From the NCBI GenBank assembly GCA_002316015.1, contig DCCS01000008.1, positions 1-32,462 on the forward strand: 32,462 nt of DNA, written 5' to 3'. Positions within the stretch are counted from its first letter, which is position 1. Every line of letters starts with the position of its first letter. The stretch is from Prevotellaceae bacterium UBA1075 (lineage in GTDB: Bacteria; Bacteroidota; Bacteroidia; Bacteroidales; Bacteroidaceae). The notes below the pieces were generated by a model that had not been told where the DNA came from, did no database searches, and saw only the letters and a program-made list of their open reading frames with translations. The position numbers were made by a program, and so were the translations under genes. Positions 7,501 through 16,026 of this stretch are shown here, in pieces.

Positions 7501-9165
7501 ATGTGCGGAATAGTAGGTATATTTGACATAAGGGAGCAGTCCCCCGAGTTGCGCAAGAAAGCCCTGCGCATGAGCCAGAAGATTCGCCACCGTGGGCCGG
7601 ACTGGAGCGGCATCTACTGCGGTGACCACGCCATCCTGTGCCACGAGCGTCTGAGCATCGTGGACCCCCAGAGCGGCAAGCAGCCCCTCTACAGTCCCGA
7701 CGGCAAACAGGTGCTGGCCGTGAACGGGGAGATCTACAACCACCAGGACATCCGGCGCGCCACAGCCGGCGGCTACGAGTACCAGACGGGCAGCGACTGC
7801 GAGGTAATCCTGGCCCTGTACCGCGCCCACGGCATCCACTTCCTGGAAGAGCTCAGCGGCATCTTCGCCTTCGCGCTCTACGACGAGGAGCGCGACGAGT
7901 ACCTCATAGCGCGCGACCCCATCGGGGTCATCCCCCTGTACATAGGCCACGACACCGACGGCAAGACCTATGTGGCCAGCGAACTGAAGGCCCTGGAGGG
8001 ATTCTGCGACGAGTACGAGCCCTTCCTGCCCGGCCATTACCTGTACAGCCGCGAGGGCGTGATGCGCCGCTGGTACAGGCGCGACTGGATGGACTATGAC
8101 GCGGTGAAGGACAACGGGGCCGACATCGACTCGCTGCGCGTGGGCCTGCAGGAGGCCGTCAAGCGGCAGCTGATGAGCGACGTGCCCTACGGAGTGCTCC
8201 TGAGCGGCGGACTGGACAGCAGCATCATCAGCGCCATAGCACAGAAGTTTGCCGCCCGCCGCGTGGAGGATGGCGGCCAGACGGGCGCCTGGTGGCCCCG
8301 CCTGCACTCCTTCGCCGTGGGGCTCAAGGGCGCGCCCGACCTGGAAAAGGCACGACGCGTGGCCGAGTATATAGGCACCGTGCACCACGAGATCAACTAC
8401 ACCCTGCAGGAGGGGCTGGACGCGCTGCGTGACGTGATCTACTTCACCGAGACCTATGACGTGACCACCGTGCGCGCCTCCACGCCCATGTACCTGCTGG
8501 CGCGCGTCATCAAGAGCATGGGCATCAAGATGGTGCTCTCGGGCGAGGGCGCCGACGAGATTTTCGGGGGCTACCTCTACTTCCACAAGGCACCCTCGGC
8601 CAGGGCCTTCCACGAGGAGACGGTGCGCAAGCTGGGCAAGCTGCACTGGTACGACTGCCTGCGCGCCAACAAGTCGCTCGCGGCCTGGGGCGTGGAGGGG
8701 CGTGTCCCCTTCCTGGACCGCGACTTCCTGGACATCGCCATGAGGCTCAACCCCAAGGCCAAGATGTGCCCCGGCGACGTGATGGAGAAAAAGGTGCTGC
8801 GCCAGGCCTTTGCCGACATGCTGCCCGAGGAGATAGTATGGAGGCAGAAGGAGCAGTTCTCCGACGGTGTGGGCTACAGCTGGATCGACACGCTGAAGAA
8901 GATTACGGCGGAGCAGGTGAGCGACGAGCAGATGGCACACGCTGCCGAGCGCTTCCCCATCCACACACCCCTGTGCAAGGAGGAGTACTTCTACCGCAGC
9001 ATCTTCGAGGAGCACTTCCCCAGCCGCAGCGCGGCCCTGAGCGTCAACCAGGAGGCCAGCGTGGCCTGCTCCACATCGGTGGCGCTGGAGTGGGACGCGG
9101 CATGGAAGCAGATGAACGACCCCAGTGGCCGGGCCGTGGCGGGCGTGCACCGGCAGGCTTACTGA
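7501..9165 (+). CDS. asnB: Asparagine synthetase B (glutamine-hydrolysing)
   Basis: A 554-residue cytoplasmic enzyme making asparagine from aspartate, ATP and glutamine. The N terminus MCGIVGIFDI exposes Cys2, the glutaminase nucleophile, once Met is removed. RHRGPDWSG and VNGEIYNH belong to the class II glutamine amidotransferase domain (about residues 1-190). The synthetase domain has the PP-loop SGGLDSS at residues 235-241, VLSGEGADEIFGGY, and KVLRQAF near the C terminus. Length matches E. coli AsnB (554 residues). It is a single-gene unit with its own promoter. Confidence 0.96.
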   Translation: MCGIVGIFDIREQSPELRKKALRMSQKIRHRGPDWSGIYCGDHAILCHERLSIVDPQSGKQPLYSPDGKQVLAVNGEIYNHQDIRRATAGGYEYQTGSDCEVILALYRAHGIHFLEELSGIFAFALYDEERDEYLIARDPIGVIPLYIGHDTDGKTYVASELKALEGFCDEYEPFLPGHYLYSREGVMRRWYRRDWMDYDAVKDNGADIDSLRVGLQEAVKRQLMSDVPYGVLLSGGLDSSIISAIAQKFAARRVEDGGQTGAWWPRLHSFAVGLKGAPDLEKARRVAEYIGTVHHEINYTLQEGLDALRDVIYFTETYDVTTVRASTPMYLLARVIKSMGIKMVLSGEGADEIFGGYLYFHKAPSARAFHEETVRKLGKLHWYDCLRANKSLAAWGVEGRVPFLDRDFLDIAMRLNPKAKMCPGDVMEKKVLRQAFADMLPEEIVWRQKEQFSDGVGYSWIDTLKKITAEQVSDEQMAHAAERFPIHTPLCKEEYFYRSIFEEHFPSRSAALSVNQEASVACSTSVALEWDAAWKQMNDPSGRAVAGVHRQAY

Positions 9166-9596
9166 CAGCCGCCAGGCAGGATCCAGCCCACTGGGCTCTC
9201 CCCCGCGCCAGCACCCCCACAATTATGCAGCCGCATGCGTTGGCAAATGCAGCGCGCCGCGATGGCGATTGCAGCCGCATGCGTTGGCCAACGCACCGCG
9301 CTGCGTTGGCGATCGCGGCGGCATGCGTTTTAGGGGCGAGTGCAGGCGTGTCCACAGAAGCACAGTGCCGCTTGGGCTGCACAAGCATCCTGGTCCGGGT
9401 CCCCAAGACGGGAAAGCCAGCCAGGAGAATGAGTGACTGTGCAGCCCGCGTGTTGCGTTGAGAAACGCCCCACAAAAGACAAAAACACCCGCCCCGCACC
9501 CTCGGGCAAGTCCGGGAAGTGCATTTTTTCCTTCTCACAACCACCTCCCCTACAATTATGAACCATTATGAACTTGCGCGGGAAAGATAAACCCCC
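9166..9596. other. Intergenic spacer with repeats, no gene
   Basis: No convincing coding sequence was found on either strand. The first third holds the palindrome-rich repeats at 9226-9329, listed separately. The remainder (9330-9596) shows no recognisable RNA gene or terminator, only a short near-duplication AATTATGAACCATTATGAAC (9554-9573) before the operon promoter. Confidence 0.6.
9226..9329. repeat. Imperfect tandem, palindrome-rich repeats
   Basis: The 19-base sequence TGCAGCCGCATGCGTTGGC occurs exactly at 9226-9244 and 9270-9288, and a degenerate copy (GCGGCGGCATGCGTTTT) ends near 9331. Units are about 44-46 bases. Between them lie the perfect palindromes GCGTTGGCCAACGC (9281-9294) and GCGATCGC (9309-9316). 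It could be a protein-binding array, a REP-like element or an RNA structure. Confidence 0.6.
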
Positions 9597-9604
9597 TATC
9601 TTTG
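9574..9604 (+). promoter_or_regulatory. Promoter of the fimbrillin/M64/kinase operon
   Basis: TATCTTTG (9597-9604) matches TAnnTTTG. A TTG at 9574-9576 sits 20 bases upstream as the -33 element. The leader to the first ATG (9638) is about 27 bases. I see no other TAnnTTTG box in the short gaps of the downstream genes, so this may drive all eight. Confidence 0.65.
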
Positions 9605-9637
9605 TAATTGCGTTAACGAAAGTGAACAAACCTAAAC

Positions 9638-10579
9638 ATGGCACAAATGACTCCGTTGCCCTCCATCCCGCACAAGAAAGCCCACACACTGTGCGCCACG
9701 CTGCTCCTGGCACTGCTCTGCGGCTCGTGCCAGCAGGAAAGCAACAAGATGCCACAGCCCGACAGCAACTCGTGGGTCATGCGCCTCAGCCTGCAGCCGT
9801 CGGCTGGCACGGCGGAGGGGGAGGCCTTGGCTTTCGAGGACGGTGACCAGGCAGGCATCTTCGTGGTCAAGCGCACGGGCGACAGCCAGCCTGTCCTGCT
9901 GCCCCGGGGGAACTATGCCCACAACGTGCGGCTCACTTACCACGGCACCTGGATTTCCGACCAGTCCATCCTCTGGGCAGACGACACTGCACATGCCGAC
10001 ATCTACCTGTACTACCCCCACGTCGCCTCGATGGCCTCACCCCGCCACTGGGAAGCGGACATCCCCACTGACCAGACCACCAGCGACGCCAGGCGACAGG
10101 CCAACATACTGGCAGGCTCTGCCATCGACATCGTTCCCGCACGCGACGACATACGCATCGGCGTGCGCCACCTGATGAGCCGCGTCGTGGTGAAGATGAA
10201 GGCCGGCAAGGGAATCACCGGGGAGCAACTGGGCAAGGCGCCGCTGGAGGTCTGCCTCGACAACCTCGCCACCCGCGTCACGGTGGACATCGCCACCGCG
10301 ACCGCCACCACCCAGGGCACAGCCAGGGACGACGTGCGGATGGGGCGCACGGACTCGCTCACCTTCACGGCCTACGTCGCACCGCAGCAGGTGACCGGGG
10401 GGAAGTTCATCACCATCCTGTACAACGGCGACCGGTACACGCTGAGCCGCACCCTCACGCTCCAGGCAGGCACCTCGCACACCGCCACGGTGACGCTGAA
10501 CAAGATAGACGGCAACATGGGCGTGAGCGTCACGGGGTGGAACACCGACCCCACCGACTACGGCGGAGCGGCCGAGTGA
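9638..10579 (+). CDS. Fimbrillin-family (Mfa-like) lipoprotein
   Basis: 313 residues. A signal peptide ends in the lipobox LCGSC, with Cys31 as the predicted lipidation site. The body follows the Mfa-like/fimbrillin pattern: FEDGDQAGIFVV, NYAHNVRLTYHGTW, then a short run around DIYLYYPHV, a DQTT motif, and VRHLMSRVVVKM, ending in a beta-rich region with VTLNKIDGNMGVSVTGW. Proteins of this family form or decorate fimbriae in Bacteroidales and mature by proteolysis and donor-strand exchange. Whether this one polymerises is unknown. It is the first gene of the operon, 34 bases after the promoter box. A second ATG three codons downstream (9647) is an alternative start. Confidence 0.82.
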   Translation: MAQMTPLPSIPHKKAHTLCATLLLALLCGSCQQESNKMPQPDSNSWVMRLSLQPSAGTAEGEALAFEDGDQAGIFVVKRTGDSQPVLLPRGNYAHNVRLTYHGTWISDQSILWADDTAHADIYLYYPHVASMASPRHWEADIPTDQTTSDARRQANILAGSAIDIVPARDDIRIGVRHLMSRVVVKMKAGKGITGEQLGKAPLEVCLDNLATRVTVDIATATATTQGTARDDVRMGRTDSLTFTAYVAPQQVTGGKFITILYNGDRYTLSRTLTLQAGTSHTATVTLNKIDGNMGVSVTGWNTDPTDYGGAAE

Positions 10580-10618
10580 CCCGCCCGCATCCACATCACC
10601 TTACACAAAGACTGACAC

Positions 10619-13600
10619 ATGACACACAAGCAACTCCTGCGGCACATCACCATAACCGGCACCCTGCTGGCCACCCTGTCCTGCGCCACCGACCTGCTGC
10701 CCACCAGCCAGGGGGGCGGCGGGAGCGGCCCGCTCACGCTGTGGGCCGACATAAAGCAACTGGCCGTGACACGCGTCGATGACGAGGGCTTTGCCGACGG
10801 CGACCAGATGGGCGTGTATGTGGTGGACTACGAGGGCGACCAGCCGGGCACCCTAAGGCCCTACGAGAACCGCGCCAACAACGTGTGCCACACCTACGAC
10901 GAGGCCACGGGGAAGTGGACGCCCGCCTCGCCCATCTACTGGAAGGACAAGCGCACGCATGTGGACATCTACGGCTACTACCCCCTGGGAGGCCCCACGA
11001 GCGTGACGGCCTACCCCTTCACCGTACAGGCCGACCAGGACAGGGAGACCGACATGGACGACATGGGCGGCTACGAGGCGAGCGACTTCCTGTGGGGCAA
11101 GGTCACCGACATGGCCCCTACCACCACCAGCATACGCCTGACCCTGGCTCACCGCATGGCATGCGCCAGGGTGACACTGGCCATGGGCGAGGGCTTCACG
11201 CCACAGGAATGGGCCGAACTGGAGAAGCAGGTGCAGCTGGTCAACCTGGTGCGCAAGGCAAGCATCGACCTTTCCACAGGCACCGTCACACCCACGGGCA
11301 AGGTGGAGAAGACCGCCACCAGGCCGCAGCACAACGGCAACGAGTGGCGGGCCATCGTGGTGCCGCAGACCCTGGCGGCGGGCACCACCCTGGTGGACAT
11401 CACCCTGGACGGGCAGACCTACCACTTCAGCAGGCCGGAGGACTTCACCTTCCAGGCCGGGCGCATGAACAACTTCACCATCAGGGTAGACCGCAAGTTC
11501 CCCACGGGCGACTGCACGCTCACGCTCCTGGGGGAGAGCATCACGCCCTGGGAGAGCGACCCCATGAGCCACGACGGCACTGCCAGGAAGTACATCGTGG
11601 TAAACAGCACAACGGAATACTTCTGGGACTCCATTCGCGCGCTGGGCATCAACCCCAACGACATTGTGCACCTCAAGATTACGGGAAGCATGACCAATCT
11701 CGACCGTATCATGCTTTGTGATGAATACATGCCCAACTTGAGGACGCTGAACATGAGGGAGGTGATAAATACAGACAAGGCATTCTCCGTAGGCAGTAGC
11801 AAAATGCTTCGCCAGTTGATTATATCAGAGAACTTCGAGTGGTTTGAAAGCGGTGGAGTGGCTGGGTGTCCGCACCTCAAAGGACCAATACCCATCCCCG
11901 AAGGGGTTTGGTGCATTGGGATGGATGCTTTCCATGGCACAAACCTGTCCGGCACGCTGAACCTCCCCAGCACGCTGACAAAAATTGAAGACAGAGCCTT
12001 TGCCGCCTGCGGGTATGAGGACGAGCTTAGGTTACCCAAGGGAGTGACCTACATTGGCGAAGAAGCATTTGCATGGTGCAAAAAACTCACGGGCAATCTT
12101 GCGCTGCCCAAGGGACTTACTTATCTGGGGAAATATGCCTTCAAAGAAAGCAAGAGGCTGACTGGGGACCTTGTCATTCCACCAAGCATAAAGACCATTC
12201 CCGATGAGTGCTTCTATGGCTGCAGCGGACTAAGAGGCACACTCGCACTGCACGACGGCATAGTCCACATCGGCAGCAATGCATTCGCCCACTCGGGACT
12301 AAGGGGCGATGTGGCTTTGCCCCGGCACCTTGATGGGCATAGCAAAGGCGCCTTTGCACACACCCAGTTCAGCCACATCATCTTCCCCGAAGGGACTTTC
12401 AGTGCCCTGGACAACATATGCGAAGGATGCACAAATCTGACAGGCCCCCTTGTCCTGCCCGAAAGCATGGAGGAGATAGGTGAATCCGCATTTGCCGGAT
12501 GCACGAGCATCACCAGCATCAAGATGAGAAGGAACATGTCATACATCGGCCCTGATGCCTTTGCGGGCTGCACAGGCATCAAGAGCATTGTGTGCGAGGC
12601 GCCCACGCCGCCCACCCTGGAGGGAGAACCATTCAAGGACGTGCCCAAGGACAGCCTCACGCTGGAGGTGCCCGAGGCTGCTGTGGCCGACTACCAGGTG
12701 GCTCCCGGATGGCGCGAGTTTAAGTTCATCGCCGCCCACCGCGAGCTCAGCTGCACGCCCGGCCTGGTGTGCGCGCTCAACGCCAGGCAGGAGCAGACCA
12801 TCACCCTGAAGGCCGAGGGAGCCTGGAAGGTGGAGAGCCAGCCCACCTGGTGCTCGATCTCGCAGACGTCGGGCAGCGGCAACGCCACGCTGACCCTCAC
12901 CATCGACCCCCTGGCCCAGGCGGCCGAGGACCGCAAGGGGAAGGTGGTGTTCACCCTCACGGACAAGGACTATGTGTGTGAGGTGTTGCTCACCCAGCGG
13001 GACTACAGGCACGAGTGCGACCAGCGGATCACGCTGCAGAAAGCCACCGAGGGCAACAACGGGGGCATCAACATCCTGCTCCTGGGCGACGGCTACGACG
13101 CCCGCGACATCGCGCGAGAAACCTACCTGGATGTGATGAGGGAGCAGATGGAGCGGTTCTTCAGCATCGAGCCATACAGCACCTACAGCCAGTACTTCAA
13201 CGTCTATACGGCCATCGCGCTCTCGCAGGAGAGCGGCATCGGCACCGCCAACTTCAAGCAGGACACGCGGTTTGGCACCACCTATGCCGGCACCGGCGGG
13301 CTCACGGTCAACAGCGGAGAGGTCTTTGCCTACGCGGAGCGCATTCTCCCGGCGGGCACCGACCTCAGCCGCACGCTCATCATCCTGGTTCCCAACACCA
13401 GGGAGTACAGCGGCAACACCCAGCTGTGGAGCGACGGCTCGGCCATCGCCCTATGTCCGCCCACCGAGGATGTGTACCCCTATGACGCGCTCGGCGTCAT
13501 CCAGCACGAGGCGTGCGGGCATGCGTTTGGCAAGTTGGGGGACGAGTATTCCTACAACAGCGGCTTCATCCCCAGCTCGGCACTCAGCGAGCTGGAGGCC

Positions 13601-14029
13601 GGGAAGCAACGGGGATGGTATGACAACCTCTCCACCACGGGCAAGCAGCATGAGGTGTCCTGGCGGCAGCTGATGCTCGACAGCAAGTACAACGGCCTCA
13701 CCGACATCTACGAGGGCGGCTTCGGATACGCGCAGGGCGTGTACCGGCCCGAACTGAACTCGTGCATGAACGACAACGCCCCCTACTTCAACGCCGTCAG
13801 CCGCATGAGCATCGTGCGCCGCATCAAGGAGTATGCGGGCGAGGAGTTCGACTACGAGGACTTCAAGGCGCGTGACGTGCTGGACGTGAGCACAGGCACA
13901 CGATCGGATCGCGCCTTCCAGGCCGGAGGCGCACACCGGCAGGTGCCCGTCATCCACCAGGGCAGCCCCCTGGCAGGAGCACGCCGCGCGCACACAGGCA
14001 ACACACACAGGCAAAGGACACAGAGATGA
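10619..14029 (+). CDS. Surface protein fusing fimbrillin-like, BspA-LRR, BACON and M64 peptidase domains
   Basis: 1136 residues in four modules. Residues 1-22 are a signal peptide with a weak lipobox (TLSC, Cys22). Residues 45-310 are fimbrillin-like (FADGDQMGVYVV, SPIYWKDKRTHVDIYGYYP, LAHRMACARVTL). Residues 326-705 are BspA/LRR_5-type leucine-rich repeats (IGEEAFAWCKKLTG, IGESAFAGCTSI). Residues 707-798 match BACON (QPTWCSISQTSGSGNATLTL). From about 800 is an M64 metallopeptidase (INILLLGDGYDA) with zinc motif HEACGHAFGKLGDEY at 963-977. M64 includes a streptococcal IgA-cleaving peptidase; the substrate here is unknown. The zinc ligands are intact, so an active protease is expected. Roughly 11690-12600 is visibly richer in A/T than its flanks. 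The stop overlaps the next start (ATGA). Confidence 0.87.
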   Translation: MTHKQLLRHITITGTLLATLSCATDLLPTSQGGGGSGPLTLWADIKQLAVTRVDDEGFADGDQMGVYVVDYEGDQPGTLRPYENRANNVCHTYDEATGKWTPASPIYWKDKRTHVDIYGYYPLGGPTSVTAYPFTVQADQDRETDMDDMGGYEASDFLWGKVTDMAPTTTSIRLTLAHRMACARVTLAMGEGFTPQEWAELEKQVQLVNLVRKASIDLSTGTVTPTGKVEKTATRPQHNGNEWRAIVVPQTLAAGTTLVDITLDGQTYHFSRPEDFTFQAGRMNNFTIRVDRKFPTGDCTLTLLGESITPWESDPMSHDGTARKYIVVNSTTEYFWDSIRALGINPNDIVHLKITGSMTNLDRIMLCDEYMPNLRTLNMREVINTDKAFSVGSSKMLRQLIISENFEWFESGGVAGCPHLKGPIPIPEGVWCIGMDAFHGTNLSGTLNLPSTLTKIEDRAFAACGYEDELRLPKGVTYIGEEAFAWCKKLTGNLALPKGLTYLGKYAFKESKRLTGDLVIPPSIKTIPDECFYGCSGLRGTLALHDGIVHIGSNAFAHSGLRGDVALPRHLDGHSKGAFAHTQFSHIIFPEGTFSALDNICEGCTNLTGPLVLPESMEEIGESAFAGCTSITSIKMRRNMSYIGPDAFAGCTGIKSIVCEAPTPPTLEGEPFKDVPKDSLTLEVPEAAVADYQVAPGWREFKFIAAHRELSCTPGLVCALNARQEQTITLKAEGAWKVESQPTWCSISQTSGSGNATLTLTIDPLAQAAEDRKGKVVFTLTDKDYVCEVLLTQRDYRHECDQRITLQKATEGNNGGINILLLGDGYDARDIARETYLDVMREQMERFFSIEPYSTYSQYFNVYTAIALSQESGIGTANFKQDTRFGTTYAGTGGLTVNSGEVFAYAERILPAGTDLSRTLIILVPNTREYSGNTQLWSDGSAIALCPPTEDVYPYDALGVIQHEACGHAFGKLGDEYSYNSGFIPSSALSELEAGKQRGWYDNLSTTGKQHEVSWRQLMLDSKYNGLTDIYEGGFGYAQGVYRPELNSCMNDNAPYFNAVSRMSIVRRIKEYAGEEFDYEDFKARDVLDVSTGTRSDRAFQAGGAHRQVPVIHQGSPLAGARRAHTGNTHRQRTQR

Positions 14030-14913
14030 GACACACAGGGAACACATTAATATATATAGGGCTGCTGGCACTGGCCGCATGCGCCCAGGACTGCCCCGCG
14101 CCCCAGGGCAACGGGGAGGGGCGCATGGAGATGCGGCTCACGATGGAGCACCCGGGCGCGACCCGTGCCACAGCCACGGCCTTCGAGGCAGGCGACCGCA
14201 TAGGCCTGTACGTGGTCGCGGACAGCATAAAGTTGAGTCCAGCCGACAACCTGCTCAACAATGTCGCGCTCACCTACACCGGAACGGGGCAGGCGTGGAG
14301 TTCGCGCTACCCGCTGTACTGGGACAAGGGGAGCTACAACCTGTATGCCTACTACCCCCACACACTGTCGGTGAAGTCGGTGACCGACATGCCCTTTGCG
14401 GTGAGCACCGACCAGAGCACCCCCAGGAGCGGCAGCACGCCGGGCGGCTACGAGGCAAGCGACCTGCTGTATGCCGCGCGCAAGAGAGTGGCGGCCACGG
14501 ACGAGCCTGTGGTTCTGACCTTCCGCCATCTGATGAGCCACCTCACCATCAGGCTCATCAAGGGCGAGGACTGCGAGGACGACCTGCCCACCAATGCCCG
14601 GGTATATGTGCTCGGCACCGTGCCCGAGGCCACCATCGACCTGGCTTATGGAGAGGCCACAAAGAATCCACGGGTACAGGAGAGAGCCATCCGCGCCCGC
14701 CAGCGCAGCGACTATGTATATGAGGCCATCGTGGTGCCGCAGCGCATCCAGTACAGAACGCCACTGGTGGAGGTGGAGATGGGAGGCATCTCCTATGTGT
14801 TTGAAGACATCATCCACTTCAAGGCGGGCACCGACCACCTGGTGAACATCGTCATCAACGAAGACCCGGAGAAGATGGAGATGAACATCTCGGGCGAGGT
14901 GGACAAGTGGTAG
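14026..14913 (+). CDS. Fimbrillin-family (Mfa-like) lipoprotein
   Basis: 295 residues with lipobox LAAC (Cys19). Motifs in order match the two preceding fimbrillin-like proteins: FEAGDRIGLYVV, NLLNNVALTYTG, YPLYWDKGSYNLYAYYPH, STDQSTP, YEASDLLYA, LTFRHLMSHLTIRL, and a C-terminal FKAGTDHLVNIVIN. It starts inside the stop of the upstream protease gene, so the two are probably made together. It may be a fimbrial subunit or anchor; sequence alone does not say which. Confidence 0.82.
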   Translation: MRHTGNTLIYIGLLALAACAQDCPAPQGNGEGRMEMRLTMEHPGATRATATAFEAGDRIGLYVVADSIKLSPADNLLNNVALTYTGTGQAWSSRYPLYWDKGSYNLYAYYPHTLSVKSVTDMPFAVSTDQSTPRSGSTPGGYEASDLLYAARKRVAATDEPVVLTFRHLMSHLTIRLIKGEDCEDDLPTNARVYVLGTVPEATIDLAYGEATKNPRVQERAIRARQRSDYVYEAIVVPQRIQYRTPLVEVEMGGISYVFEDIIHFKAGTDHLVNIVINEDPEKMEMNISGEVDKW

Positions 14914-14973
14914 GCACGCGCCGCCACAACGCCGCCGAACGGACGGCTGCGGCCCAATAGAGGACAGACAAGG

Positions 14974-16026
14974 ATGAGAAAGGCAAGGACATACACCATA
15001 CTGACGGCACTGCTGGCCACCGCGCTGGCCGTGTGGACTGCCACACTGTGGCTGCGCACCCCATCGGAGGAGGAGCGGGGGCTGGAGCGCGTGGACTACG
15101 GGCTGCGGGAGGGCAAGCGGCTGGTGCAGCTGAGGGACCGCATGGGACACACCACCCTGGTGGTGGAGGACGCACGGGGCCAACGGCTCTTCAGCATCCC
15201 GGTGCGCAACTGCGTGCTTGCCGACCACTTCCACGGCGGGCGGCTGGCCTTCAGGATGAAGGAGACCGGGCAAACGGGCTACATCGACACCCTGGGCACA
15301 GCCTATCTGACCGGCCCCGACACGCTGGCCAGCCGTATGGGCGAGGGGCGGAACACGGCACAGGTGGAGGCGCAGGAGACACCCCGGGCACAGCCCGCAC
15401 AGGCAGGGCAGAAACCTGCGGACAGCAAGACGGAAGCACACCGACAGTCGCTCATCGCACAGGCCAACCTCAGGCACATGGCCAAGAGCAACCCCTTCTA
15501 TGCCGAGGCGGCCAAGGTGGTGCAGGGACACCTGGAGGAACAGGACAGCACAAGCCGCCACCGGATACTGGACTACTGCGAGCACTTCCGCACGGCCTAC
15601 ACGCGCCGCGACCTTCCCTTCCTGAGGCAGGTGTTCAGCGACCGCGCCCTGATCATCGTGGGCAGTGTGGTGAGCAGCTCCGCACAACAGGACGGGGCAC
15701 AGGGCGCCGACATGGTGAGGTACAGCGTGCGCACCAAGGAGGAATACCTGGAGCGGCTGGAGAGGGTGTTCCAGGCGAACAGGAAAATCAATGTGCAGTT
15801 CTCCGACTTCTGCATCCTGCGCCACCCCACCATGGACGGCATCTACGGGGTGCAGCTCCGGCAGCGCTACCAGTCCGACCGCTACAGCGACGACGGCTAC
15901 CTGTTCCTGCTGTGGGACTTCCGCAAGCCAGGCCGCCCGCTCATCCACGTGCGCACCTGGCAGCCGGAGACCGATGTGAGGAACGGCGCCGAACTGATTG
16001 ACTTATCTCACTTCAACTTGCAGTAA
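14974..16026 (+). CDS. Membrane-anchored protein with WG-like repeat and NTF2-like C-terminal domain
   Basis: 350 residues. A single N-terminal membrane segment (about 8-27) lacks a lipobox. Residues 40-115 are beta-rich and contain a WG-repeat-like element (GGRLAFRMKETGQTGYIDT). A Pro/Ala/Gln-rich linker follows (about 120-145). Residues 180-345 resemble an NTF2-like fold (HFRTAYTRRDLPFLRQVFSD, then VQFSDFCILRHP, ending HVRTWQPETD), a pattern I associate with Bacteroidales proteins found beside PEGA-domain proteins. It is directly followed by such a protein with no spacer. The function is unknown; the tail would lie in the periplasm. Confidence 0.68.
   Translation: MRKARTYTILTALLATALAVWTATLWLRTPSEEERGLERVDYGLREGKRLVQLRDRMGHTTLVVEDARGQRLFSIPVRNCVLADHFHGGRLAFRMKETGQTGYIDTLGTAYLTGPDTLASRMGEGRNTAQVEAQETPRAQPAQAGQKPADSKTEAHRQSLIAQANLRHMAKSNPFYAEAAKVVQGHLEEQDSTSRHRILDYCEHFRTAYTRRDLPFLRQVFSDRALIIVGSVVSSSAQQDGAQGADMVRYSVRTKEEYLERLERVFQANRKINVQFSDFCILRHPTMDGIYGVQLRQRYQSDRYSDDGYLFLLWDFRKPGRPLIHVRTWQPETDVRNGAELIDLSHFNLQ

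Noticed and set aside
9309..9316. GCGATCGC as a HIP1-type site
   Set aside because: HIP1 is a cyanobacterial dispersed octamer; one copy in a GC-rich spacer can occur by chance and the gene content is Bacteroidales.
9181..9340. CRISPR array
   Set aside because: There are only two exact repeat copies plus one degenerate copy, spacer lengths are irregular, the repeats contain strong palindromes, and no cas gene is nearby.
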